Below, one piece after another: positions 55,592 to 64,000 of a stretch of 64,000 nucleotides of DNA (its first letter is position 1; each line of letters begins with the position of its first letter). Both the position numbers and the translations under genes were made by a program. The stretch is from NCBI RefSeq assembly GCF_000196515.1, contig NC_014248.1, positions 2,597,001-2,661,000 on the forward strand. The letters run 5' to 3'. The notes beneath the pieces are model-generated. The model had not been told where the DNA came from. It searched no databases and was given only the letters and a program-made list of their open reading frames with translations. The DNA comes from 'Nostoc azollae' 0708 (GTDB lineage: Bacteria > Cyanobacteriota > Cyanobacteriia > Cyanobacteriales > Nostocaceae).

Positions 55592-56624
55592 TTATGTATG
55601 AACTTGAGCTTTACCTTCTTTATCTAACTCAACAGCACGCACCTGATGGGGTTCGACGTAATTTAAAAGCACAGGAGAATGAGTTCTAATTAAAACCTGC
55701 ACAGGCTTACCAGTTATTCCTTCAGTGGAAACAATTTTTAGCAACTCCATCATTTTGTGCGGTAACCAAGGATGAACTCCATTTTCTATTTCTTCAAGAC
55801 AAATAATACTTGGAGTGTTTTCTTGATATACTGCAGTGAGAAAAGCCAAAAGTCTCAATGTACCATCTGAATATATCAGCAGCCGGGATATGATGATCTG
55901 AATATATATCAACTAATTCTAGGGAAAAGGTTTGACTTTCACCACGGGGCAATACAATTGTTTTAAAATTAGGAACAAGCTGTGTTAACCGCTCTTGTAA
56001 TTCATCGAAACCCTTATGATTAGTAAGCAAAATCTCAAGTAAAGCATAAGCAGGTCCTTCTCCAGTCCTTTCCATCCTGGCATTTGATGAACTTGTGAAA
56101 GAGATAGAAATTGGAACAAAATCGTAAACATTAACCTTTTTCAGAGCTTTGTATAGCGGAGAAGTAGAAAAATGATTAGAAACTAAAAATTCTCTTAATA
56201 GACTTGTATATCTATCTAGTAGAGTGTTAATCTTTTGAACATTACCTAACTTCACAGCTTGCTCAGAATAATCAGAATAAACTCCTAAATTAATGATAGC
56301 TGTAGATTCTCCATCAGAATTTCCTGCTATGGGAAGGGTACTAACCTGAAAGCTAAAAAAATCTGGTTTTCCATGCCAAAATTTAGATTCAATACTGTGC
56401 ACATTTTTAAGTAAGTTCTGTAAACAATCTGAAACAGTTCGTATAATTTTCTTATGATTTGTGGTATCTATTAGCCTTTGCAAAAAATCAGATAATACGG
56501 CCAAAGCTTCACAAATATCAGATTTACCAGAAGCATTAGGACCAATGAATACAGTCAATGGTTCTAAATCTACTTCTGTATCAAAAAGACTCTTATAGAG
56601 TTGAACTCTGAGTTTAGATAATAT
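55592..56624 (-). pseudogene. AAA (RecF/OLD-like) ATPase with one frameshift
   Basis: The frame begins near ATA 56622-56624 (LSKLRVQLYKSLFDTEVDLE); a proper start codon is missing and ATA could be a mutated ATG. Walker A is TVFIGPNASGKSDICEALAV. After a middle region of about 190 residues the frame reaches DHHIPAADIF. A one-base shift within GAATATATC (about 55869-55877) then gives SDGTLRLLAFLTAVYQ (the signature motif), SIICLEEIENGVHPWLPHKM (Walker B and D-loop), and VLIRTHSPVLLNYVEP (the switch His). It is a RecF/SMC-type ATPase of the kind seen in defence modules. The lesion looks recent. Confidence 0.75.
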
Positions 56625-56665
56625 TTATTTATTAAACCCCTACAATTCCCAATTTTGCAATTTTA

Positions 56666-57065
56666 TCACTGCAACGAATTTTCTAAACTTAAACCATCCA
56701 CTCTAGTTAAATCACTTTCATTAGAAACAACGTTAAACCTTTAATCATTGCAGTTGCAGAAATTCAAACATCTTCACTTTGAATAAGTAAACCCTTTAAG
56801 CTTAAATTAGCGTTAATTTCAGCAGCTTCTTCTAAAATTCCCAAATCATCTAAAGAAATAATTGGATAGTTTTGACAAAATTTTTTCAATCTTTCTCTTT
56901 GCTTAGAAGCATCAACCGCTAAAAATCCTCTCCTAATTTCAAAATAGGTAATACAGCTAATAGATATAATTTTTTTTGAGCTTTAATATCTTCAATTTTT
57001 TCACTGATTTTAAGATTGCCTCTAATAGCTAGAGCAACAATGTTAGTATCTTACAAATAATCCAT
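56666..57065 (-). pseudogene. VapC (PIN domain) toxin, degraded
   Basis: ATG 57065 reads MDYL, then a TAA at codon 5, followed in frame by DTNIVALAIRGNLKISEKIE, the standard PIN start with the first catalytic Asp. Later pieces in other frames: ITYFEIRRGFLAVDASKQRE, RLKKFCQNYPIISLDDLGIL, EEAAEINANLSLKGLLIQSE (second acidic residue region), ISATAMIKGLT and NESDLTRVDGLSLEN, ending at TGA 56666-56668. At least three lesions. It would have been a site-specific endoribonuclease. Confidence 0.72.
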
Positions 57066-57067
57066 AA

Positions 57068-57383
57068 ATAAATCACCTATTTCGTTTAATTACCTCGTCA
57101 CAAAAAAATAGCCATTTGTTCAGGTGTGAAATCATCACCTTTTTTTGATGAAACCTCTACTGAGATTACTCCATCAGAATGATCTTTTAATTCACTATCT
57201 GTGATATTATTAAATTCTTATAATGGTAAATTTCTTAAAAAGAGTTTAACAAGATATTTGACTATTCCTGCTTAATTAATTAAGCTCCTCTTTTTTAAAG
57301 ATAGGGTTCTCTTACATCAAAATAGATACTAATTGCTCAACTCTGTTAATAAGTAATTCTTGACGAATATTGGTTGATAACAT
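57068..57383 (-). pseudogene. Antitoxin remnant upstream of VapC
   Basis: ATG 57383, preceded by AGAGGTAA, opens MLSTNIRQELLINRVEQLVS and soon hits TAA. Further in-frame and shifted pieces read ENPIFKKEELIN, EFNNITDSELKDHSDG, ISVEVSSKKGDDFTPEQM and DEVIKRNR. The last codon ends directly before the VapC ATG. Position and tail suggest the antitoxin partner, although the family is not recognised. Several stops and a frameshift destroy it. Confidence 0.45.
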
Positions 57384-57470
57384 GATTATTACCTCTCATA
57401 TAATATAAGTTGCTAGTTAGAAAACAGGTGACAGAAAGCTAGAATTACAATCAGTCACCCATTCATTTCT

Positions 57471-59165
57471 CTATTTCCGCTTTCCCCCAGACTTAGCAGC
57501 CTTAGCTGCCTTTTTAGCCGCTTTTTCTCCCTCCATAGCCGCTAACTTAGCTTGTTCTTTCTCTTCAGCAATCTTGTTGAGATAGTAATGATAATCTCCC
57601 AAATAAACTTGGAATTCACCATCACGGATTTCCACGATTTTGTTAGCTACTTGAGAGATAAAAAAACGGTCGTGGGATACTACAATGGCTGTACCATCAT
57701 AGTTTTGCAAAGATTCTTCCAACATTTCTTTGGCTGGAATATCTAAGTGGTTTGTCGGCTCATCCAGAATGAGTAAATTTGCTGGACGTAAAAGCATTTT
57801 TGCTAATGCTAAACGGGCTTTTTCTCCCCCACTTAATGCCGCAACTTTCTTAAAGACAGTATCACCAGCAAATAGAAAACGTCCTAAAAGTGTGCGAACT
57901 TGTTCGTTTGTCCACTCGGGAACTTCATCATGAATTGTTTCCATGACTGTTTTCGTCAAGTCTAAAGCTTCTGCTTGATTTTGCTCAAAGTAACCAGGAA
58001 TAACGTTGTGATCACCAAGCTTCACAGTTCCTTCGGTGGGTAGTTCTGCACCCATAATAATTTTCAACAGTGTAGATTTACCAGCACCATTGGGACCGAG
58101 AAAAGCAATTCTATCTCCCCGTTCAATCAGCAGATTTGCACCTAGAAAGAGAATTTTATCTCCATAAATATGAGTTAATTCTTTAATTTCTACCACTTCC
58201 CGACCACTGCGGGGTGCGGGTGGAAAACGAAAATGCAGTGTTCTTACTCCACCAGTGGGTGCTTCAATCCGTTCTATTTTGTCTAGTTGTTTTTCCCGGC
58301 TTTTCGCTTGGGTACTACGGGTTGCACTAGCGCGGAATCTATCAACAAATGCTTGTTGCTTTTCTAATTCTTTTTGCTGGCGTTCAAAGGCGCTCAATTG
58401 CGCTGATTGATTTTCAGCTTTTTGTTGCAGGTAAGATGAGTAATTACCAAGGTATGTAGTTGAAACTCCACGTTCAGTTTCTACAATTTGGTTGCAGAGT
58501 CGGTCAAGAAATTCCCGGTCGTGGGAAACTATGACCATTGGAGTAATTAGTCCTCTGAGGTAATTTTCTAACCACTCGATGGTTTCTAAGTCTAAGTGGT
58601 TTGTCGGTTCGTCCAGCAGTAACAAATCTGGGTTTTGCAGCAGGATTTTACCCAAACTCATCCGCATTTGCCAACCACCTGAGAAAGCACTAACCAGGCG
58701 ATCACCATCTTCTACCTGAAACCCCATCTCTGGTAAAATCTTACCAATACGAGTATCTAAGCTGTAACCATCCAAAGCTTCAAACTTGCGTTGCCAGCGA
58801 TCCATCTGGTTAATCAGTTCATCTAGTTCTTCGGGCGTAGAGGTTTCCATATCTCGATGCACCTGAGCCAAAGCTAACTGCACTTGGTTAGCTTCTTTAA
58901 ATACTGTCCAAAATTCTTCATTAACAGTGCGACTTGGATCTACTTCAAATTCTTGGTTTAGGTAAGCTATATGCAAACTGCTAGGGCGGATAATTTCTCC
59001 AGATGTGGGTTCCATTTCGCCAGAAATGATTTTCAGTTGGGTGGATTTTCCTGCACCGTTAACGCCTACTAAGCCAATGCGATCGCCTGGTTTAACTTCC
59101 CAGTTGATATCTTTGAGAACTTCGCCAGTAGGATAAATTTTACTAATATGTTCGAGTCGCAGCAT
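57471..59165 (-). CDS. ABC-F family ATPase
   Basis: 564 residues with two ABC ATPase domains and no membrane spans, the ABC-F layout of ribosome-associated translation factors. Domain 1: GLVGVNGAGKSTQLKIISGE (Walker A), LVSAFSGGWQMRMSLGKILL (signature), LLLLDEPTNHLDLETIEWLE (Walker B). The linker with ARxTQAKSREK-like sequence (STQAKSREKQLDKIERIEAP) is the P-site tRNA interaction motif region. Domain 2: FLGPNGAGKSTLLKIIMGAE and ALSGGEKARLALAKMLL. The tail is Lys/Ala-rich. The start MLRLEHISKIYPTG is at 59165. The subfamily (Uup- or EttA-like) is not decided. Confidence 0.92.
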   Translation of the reverse strand: MLRLEHISKIYPTGEVLKDINWEVKPGDRIGLVGVNGAGKSTQLKIISGEMEPTSGEIIRPSSLHIAYLNQEFEVDPSRTVNEEFWTVFKEANQVQLALAQVHRDMETSTPEELDELINQMDRWQRKFEALDGYSLDTRIGKILPEMGFQVEDGDRLVSAFSGGWQMRMSLGKILLQNPDLLLLDEPTNHLDLETIEWLENYLRGLITPMVIVSHDREFLDRLCNQIVETERGVSTTYLGNYSSYLQQKAENQSAQLSAFERQQKELEKQQAFVDRFRASATRSTQAKSREKQLDKIERIEAPTGGVRTLHFRFPPAPRSGREVVEIKELTHIYGDKILFLGANLLIERGDRIAFLGPNGAGKSTLLKIIMGAELPTEGTVKLGDHNVIPGYFEQNQAEALDLTKTVMETIHDEVPEWTNEQVRTLLGRFLFAGDTVFKKVAALSGGEKARLALAKMLLRPANLLILDEPTNHLDIPAKEMLEESLQNYDGTAIVVSHDRFFISQVANKIVEIRDGEFQVYLGDYHYYLNKIAEEKEQAKLAAMEGEKAAKKAAKAAKSGGKRK

Positions 59166-59240
59166 CCAGTATCTCTCAGGTAGGGGATTAGGAGGGGTAA
59201 AGCTAAAGCCGTATTTAATGTTAACAAAATTTAACGACAA

Positions 59241-60398
59241 ATTGATATCAACACCCTCATTAGTTTTTTATTGTAAAATAATACATTACGGATCAGACTA
59301 ATTAAACACACGTATCATTTTAAATGAATTAAGAAGATGAATGCACAAGTGGCATGTCGTATCGACATATCCCCTAACTAACGCCAGTTCACACCTTAAA
59401 CAGGGGTTAATAAATTGCTTAAAGTCCTCCTTAAAAAGGAGGATTTAGCAGAATATAAAGTTTTGGATACCTCATTGATAACTTATAAAAATGGCAAAAA
59501 TGCCAGACTCTAGGACTTTGATTTTTAACTTCGTTTCATCTGGTTGTAAAGCTATCACCTCATAGGAGGTGTGAATTGAATATGATTCGTAAGGACTCCT
59601 ATTTGATTTTTGCGAAACTAGGTACACCTAAATCTTCTAGAATCATCTTGCCTTTTGCCTGCCTACACAAGTAATTGTGGCTTTGTCACGCAAGCAATCA
59701 GGAACCAAATCGGATTCCTATATATCTTATCACTTTACAAATTTAAATATTATATTTTGAGTTAGTTCTTCAGCCTTTATTGCTATTAACTCTTATTTAA
59801 TTAGGTTTTCGCCTCATGATTGTAATTGGCAAACGCTATCCTTGACAAACGGATGTTATTTGTTAAATGATAGCAGTTTAGTATACCCTGATCAGAAAAC
59901 CAGCCAAAGTAATTAGGCTTATTTATTATTTAGCCTGGTTTTGCATGGTCAGCTAGATATTAATGTATATTGATAGCAATGCTTGGATATCTATTGGGTA
60001 TCGTATCAGTTTATTGTTCTCCAGCTTGAGTATAGGATTCTCCTGGATTGGACAGAGTTTAATTGATTTCCTTTAGTGAAAATATGATTACATTTTTTTC
60101 TTAAAATTAGGGATGATTTAATCAAACTCAGAGAGTAAGTTACAGTTATATTATAGGAGTTAATTCGTTGAACTTGTACAAATATCCAATCTGTTGATAT
60201 ATTATTTGCCGATTTATCAAAAAATCCTTTGAGTATCTTCTGAATCCTGATTAATTCATGGTTAAGGAAGCTATATTTTTATTAAAAAGTGTTAACAATT
60301 TATGGAAAATTCAACTTTATCTTTACCAAAAGGTTGACAATTTCGACAGTTGTAAAGAATCATCTTAGTGAAACCGGATAGTAAATAGTGAGGAAACT
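59241..60398. other. 1.16 kb gene-free region
   Basis: No gene of normal size on either strand. It holds a small hairpin (TCCTCCTT/AAGGAGGA at 59425-59443) and a 30-codon frame from ATG 59582 preceded by AGGAGG (MIRKDSYLIFAKLGTPKSSR), which has a good ribosome-binding site but no known relatives that I can name. The remainder is AT-rich. The last ~250 bases presumably carry the antiporter promoter. Confidence 0.5.
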
Positions 60399-62642
60399 AT
60401 GCACACAGTTATTCTCGTTCTGGTTGAAGTGTTAATTGTGATTGGACTGTCACGACTGGTAGGACTGGCCTTTAAATCAATAAAACAACCATTAGTAATT
60501 GGTGAGATTGTGGCCGGGATTATGCTGGGACCATCTTTATTTGGTTTAATTGCCCCCCATGCAGCAGCTACACTGTTTCCACCAGAAACGATACCTTTCC
60601 TGAATGTTTTATCTCAGGTAGGGCTAATATTTTTCATGTTTTTGATTGGTTTAGAGCTAAATTCAAAATATCTCAGCGGTAATTTACAAGCGGCTGTACT
60701 GACCTCAAATGTCAGCATTGTTGTTCCTTTTTCTCTCGCGACAATTTTATCTTTGCTGCTTTATCCTCTAGTTTCCAATGGTAGTGTCTCTTTTACCGCC
60801 TTTACCTTATTTTTAGGTGCAGCAATGTCAATCACAGCCTTTCCTGTGTTGGCAAGAATTATCACTGAAAATAATTTGCAAGGAACAAGGTTAGGGACAT
60901 TAGCTTTAACTTGTGCTGCGGTAGATGATGTAACAGCTTGGTGTTTGTTAGCTCTAGCAATCGCTGTCGCTCGTCATGGTAGCATTGACCGACAAGCTAT
61001 CCTCACAATTATTGCCAGCCTTCTTTACATAGGTTTTATGTTCAGCGTCGGGCGTTGGTTTCTCAAACGTCTAATTACCCATTATCGCCGCGCTGGACGT
61101 TTGAGCCAATTTGTTCTGGCTTTAATTTATATGGGAGTTGTAGCCTCCGCACTGATTACTGAATTGATAGGCATTCACCTAATTTTTGGGGCATTTTTAT
61201 TAGGGGCAGCCATGCCTAAAGATGCTGAATTAGTCAGAGAATTAGCCATAAAAACCGAAGATTTTGTCTTAATTTTTCTATTGCCAGTGTTTTTTGCCTA
61301 CAGCGGTTTAAAAACACAAATTGGCTTACTGAACCGTCCGGAATTATGGTTATTATGTGCCTTGATTTTAGGAGTTGCGATCGCAGGCAAATACATTGGT
61401 ACTTATGTAGCAGCTCGTGTCAGTGGTATTAACAAGCGAGAAGCTTCTGCACTTGGTTGGTTAATGAATACTCGTGGTTTAACCGAATTAATAGTTTTAA
61501 ATATTGGTTTAGAGTTGGGTGTGATTTCACCCTTACTTTTCACAATGCTAGTCATTATGGCCTTAGTGACAACATTTATGACATCACCATTACTGGAGTG
61601 GACATATCCAAAACGCTTAATCAGGTTAGATGTAGTAGAAGCAGAAGCAGAACACGAAACATATACAGAGGTTACAGAAAGCATAGAATCTTTCGTTACC
61701 CCCTACCGCATTTTAGTACCAGTAGCTAATCCCACCACCCAAAAAGGTTTGTTACAGTTGGCAGTAAGTATAGCTTTTAACTATGGACGATCGGCTGTTA
61801 TCAATCCTTTCAGCCTGATTGAATTAGAAGAAGACTATAGTTTTGAAAGCACCCCAACTGAAGCAAACCGATTAATTGCCGAACGTCGTCAACAACTAGA
61901 AGAATTAATTAGTACCTTAGAACCACCAAGCATATACTCTCACATACATCCCATTGTTCGCATATCCAGCAATGTCGCTAGAGAAACAGCACAAATAGCC
62001 AAAATAGAACAACCAGATTTAATTCTTGTCGGATGGCATCGTCCAGCCTTTAGCAACAACCGCTTAGGTGGAAGAGTTGGACAAATTCTCACTACTGCCC
62101 CAGTAGATGTAGCAGTATTTGTGGATAAAGGTGGAGAACGTTTAGAAAGTTTGTTAGTTCCCTACTCTGCAAACATCCACGATGACTTAGCCTTGATTCT
62201 TGCCCTGCGATTACTCATTAACCGCGATACTTGTATGTTACATATTTTACAAGCTTTAACAGTAAATCAAACCCAAGATGAATTAAGTTATGAATTACAC
62301 GCGATGATCGAGAGATTACCAGCTAGTGTACGCGAGCGCATAGAAATCAAAACCGTAGCCGCCCCAGAACCAATGGAAGCCGTAGTTACAGCCTCAGAAA
62401 ATGTTGATCTAACCATTGCCGGTACCAGTCGCGCTTGGGGTATTGAAAGACAAACTTTAGGACGATACACAGATGAACTAGCAATAAAATGCCGTTCCTC
62501 ACTACTCATCACCCGTCGCTACAGTCAAATTACCTCACATCTGACTTCCCTACTACCAGAAGTTACCCACCAAGAAATAATTCGTAATTCACAGCAGGGA
62601 ATAGATAATTCTCCCCAATCACCAATCACCAACAATCACTAA
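60399..62642 (+). CDS. CPA2-type cation:proton antiporter with C-terminal USP-like domains
   Basis: 747 residues. The first ~400 form a Na+/H+ exchanger domain of 12 or so spans. KQPLVIGEIVAGIMLGPSLF is the N-terminal signature and TCAAVDDVTAWCLLALAIAV carries the Asp-Asp pair of electrogenic exchangers. About residues 430-560 and 585-720 look like two universal-stress-protein folds (RILVPVANPTTQKGLLQLAV, LDSLLVPYSANIHDDLALIL-like), typical of cyanobacterial NhaS/Kef-like members. Role in pH or Na+/K+ balance. GTGAGGAAACT before ATG 60399 is a good ribosome-binding site. The tail (NSPQSPITNNH) ends in heptamer repeat sequence. Intact. Confidence 0.9.
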   Translation: MHTVILVLVEVLIVIGLSRLVGLAFKSIKQPLVIGEIVAGIMLGPSLFGLIAPHAAATLFPPETIPFLNVLSQVGLIFFMFLIGLELNSKYLSGNLQAAVLTSNVSIVVPFSLATILSLLLYPLVSNGSVSFTAFTLFLGAAMSITAFPVLARIITENNLQGTRLGTLALTCAAVDDVTAWCLLALAIAVARHGSIDRQAILTIIASLLYIGFMFSVGRWFLKRLITHYRRAGRLSQFVLALIYMGVVASALITELIGIHLIFGAFLLGAAMPKDAELVRELAIKTEDFVLIFLLPVFFAYSGLKTQIGLLNRPELWLLCALILGVAIAGKYIGTYVAARVSGINKREASALGWLMNTRGLTELIVLNIGLELGVISPLLFTMLVIMALVTTFMTSPLLEWTYPKRLIRLDVVEAEAEHETYTEVTESIESFVTPYRILVPVANPTTQKGLLQLAVSIAFNYGRSAVINPFSLIELEEDYSFESTPTEANRLIAERRQQLEELISTLEPPSIYSHIHPIVRISSNVARETAQIAKIEQPDLILVGWHRPAFSNNRLGGRVGQILTTAPVDVAVFVDKGGERLESLLVPYSANIHDDLALILALRLLINRDTCMLHILQALTVNQTQDELSYELHAMIERLPASVRERIEIKTVAAPEPMEAVVTASENVDLTIAGTSRAWGIERQTLGRYTDELAIKCRSSLLITRRYSQITSHLTSLLPEVTHQEIIRNSQQGIDNSPQSPITNNH

Positions 62643-62648
62643 TCACCT

Positions 62649-63161
62649 ATGATCAATCATTTCAATTTTAAGTCCTTAGTGTTGTATGGAGTAGCGATCA
62701 CATCAGTTCTAATCTTATTCAAAACAGTCACCGCATATGGTGAAAATCATCTCCACGCTACCTCCCCCATTAACAGCCGCTATAGTCTTACCCTGTCCAA
62801 AAATTTGCCAAACTGCAAACAAACAAACAAACTGATTCTCAATATTCTACAATCTGGTATTTACCTAAATGCCTCATTATCACCAGTAATCACCAATGCA
62901 GATACAGAACAACAGCTTAATCTCACAGGCATCTTAGAAAATCAAAACCTAGATTTATCTGGCAAAATAGACATTGCCAATTTCTGTCAAGATCCTGCTT
63001 CTCAGATAAAAGCAATTCAACCGATTGCAATTCAAATGTCACAAATCAATCTAGATAATATTCCCGGTCAAATAAAACTTAATCAAAATTCCACAACTTT
63101 AGAATTTACCGCTATACCACAAACAGATCAAAAAGCAAAACCCAAATCAAACAGCCATTAA
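62649..63161 (+). CDS. Hypothetical exported protein
   Basis: 170 residues. A hydrophobic N-terminus (LVLYGVAITSVLILFKTVTA) acts as signal or anchor. The remainder is polar and Asn/Gln-rich with no known domain: LNLTGILENQNLDLSGKID and IQMSQINLDNIPGQIKLNQN. It starts 6 bases after the antiporter stop and ends 4 bases before the AMIN gene, so the three form an operon. The role is unknown. It may accompany the envelope-located AMIN protein. Confidence 0.65.
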   Translation: MINHFNFKSLVLYGVAITSVLILFKTVTAYGENHLHATSPINSRYSLTLSKNLPNCKQTNKLILNILQSGIYLNASLSPVITNADTEQQLNLTGILENQNLDLSGKIDIANFCQDPASQIKAIQPIAIQMSQINLDNIPGQIKLNQNSTTLEFTAIPQTDQKAKPKSNSH

Positions 63162-63165
63162 CATA

Positions 63166-63841
63166 ATGAAAATTAAACTCAGAAACCAGAAAATTTTCTC
63201 CTTATATCCTTTTAAAGTTAGCTTATTTAGCTTATTATATCCAGGCATTACCCTCAATAATGGCAATAGTATCGCCGCTGCAACATTCGGGAGACTCAAC
63301 AAATGTTACTTTAACGCCAAATCACAGCAACTAGAAATTTCCCTTTCCTCAGCCACAACCCCTGAGTATTTCTACCTTGATCAACCCCCGCCTTTAGTTG
63401 TAGATTTGCCTAACACCAAATTAGGTAATGTTGACACCCAAAAAAACTATCCTGGAACCATCCAAAGAATTCGCGTTTCCCAATATAGCCCTAACATTAC
63501 CCGCATAGTCATAGATTTAAAACCAGAAGGTTTTATAGATGGTAACCAAGTGAAACTTCAGCCCCTTTGCCCAAAAAACCCAAATCCTTGGGTTTTACGC
63601 CCCATATTTTCCTATAATAGCACTTCTCTAGGCAATCAACCATTTATGATTTTACCGCCCTCAACACTCAAAACCCTTCTCAACTATCCAACTTAATGAT
63701 TCTCCCAATTTCTCAGATCATCCGAATACCATTACCATCCCCAATTCTTCACCCAATGTTCCTAATTCCCAGAACTATACAGATCAAATTATCAATATTC
63801 CCATAATTGAATTTGGTCAACCACTACCCACTATTAAATAA
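63166..63841 (+). pseudogene. AMIN-domain protein, frameshifted near the C-terminus
   Basis: ATG 63166 opens a protein with a signal-type N-terminus, and from about residue 45 an AMIN domain: LNKCYFNAKSQQLEISLSSA, FYLDQPPPLVVDLPNTKLGN and IQRIRVSQYSPNITRIVIDL, the beta-rich fold that binds peptidoglycan or targets proteins to the periplasm. The frame stops at 63696. The coding character continues at once in another frame (NDSPNFSDHPNTITIPNSSP, then NYTDQIINIPIIEFGQPLPT) to TAA 63841. A frameshift therefore cuts off a Pro/Asn-rich tail of about 48 residues. The AMIN domain itself is complete, so the shorter protein may still work. Confidence 0.72.
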
Positions 63842-63916
63842 AAATTCAAAAGTCAAAATTTGAAATAGGGAATATTTATCTTTCTTCTACCTCCTAACTC
63901 CTGAATTATTACATTT

Positions 63917-64000
63917 TTAGAATCTTTCTGTATCCTGAGAAGGTCCAACTGCTCCCGGTTGAGATAAGAAAAAGTTTTGAGCAGATTCATTTTGATATAT
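63917..64000 (-). CDS. C-terminal end of an unidentified gene (partial)
   Basis: The minus strand is open from the window edge to TAA at 63917-63919. The last residues read YQNESAQNFFLSQPGAVGPS, then QDTERF. The composition looks genuine but the piece is too short to name a family. The start lies outside the window. Confidence 0.45.
   Translation of the reverse strand: MYQNESAQNFFLSQPGAVGPSQDTERF

Overview
The window comes from a filamentous, heterocyst-type cyanobacterium (Nostocales). The evidence is the orange carotenoid protein, petM, ycf39, CGLD27/ycf36, an NblR-like regulator, DUF2555, DUF3318 and DUF29 family genes, frequent GCGATCGC-type octamers, short tandem heptamer repeats and AT-rich intergenic DNA. 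Genes are not in long operons. What stands out is gene decay. At least a dozen otherwise recognisable genes carry stops, frameshifts or insertions, and IS and MITE-like elements are plentiful. That level of decay resembles the eroding genome of the Azolla symbiont 'Nostoc azollae', but this assignment is an inference from general knowledge, not something read from a marker.

Layout. 1-3.6 kb: end of an RND adaptor gene, a ~30-copy heptamer array and an RND pump with three in-frame stops. 3.6-5.5 kb: decayed toxin-antitoxin genes and an IS remnant. 5.5-8.0 kb: coaBC, DUF2555 and a serine hydrolase. 8.1-10.9 kb: a wrecked zinc metalloprotease. 11-20.7 kb: mostly intact housekeeping and regulatory genes (nblR-like regulator, NAD kinase, ycf39, petM, pdxA, an EEP hydrolase, a second OmpR-type regulator, rhodanese, RNase D, CAP protein). 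20.8-31.7 kb: trpB, initiator tRNA, asparaginase, CGLD27-rsfS, a glycosyltransferase, a STAS-sugar transferase fusion, queE, DUF3318 and YbjN, bounded by two inverted copies of a ~250 bp element. 31.9-35.8 kb: an intact polar amino-acid ABC transporter operon (natFGH-bgtA type). 36-43.4 kb: a GTPase, small hypotheticals, then an accessory stretch where an IS701-like element, a MITE and an IS66 element have landed in or beside already degraded genes. 43.4-51 kb: an orphan cytosine methyltransferase, deoC, recO, an MFS transporter, a GT4 glycosyltransferase and ocp. 51.2-54.6 kb: a DUF29 remnant, a matrixin-like protease, secG and gpmI. 54.7-57.4 kb: a dead ATPase/DUF4276 pair and a dead VapC module. 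57.5-64 kb: an ABC-F ATPase, a 1.2 kb gene-free gap, a large CPA2 antiporter, a small exported protein and a frameshifted AMIN-domain gene.

Functional links. The core genes serve cofactor synthesis (CoA, NADP, pyridoxal phosphate, queuosine precursor), photosynthetic assembly and protection (petM, ycf39, CGLD27, OCP, NblR-like regulator), envelope polysaccharide synthesis (STAS-sugar transferase with the adjacent glycosyltransferase) and nutrient uptake. Decay is concentrated in efflux, secreted protease, toxin-antitoxin, DUF29 and defence-like genes, the classes expected to be dispensable in a sheltered niche. No intact novel system was found. The most interesting candidates are the inactivated ATPase/DUF4276 pair, the STAS-sugar transferase fusion, a perfect 38 bp palindrome inside the methyltransferase gene, and several repeat families with terminal inverted repeats.
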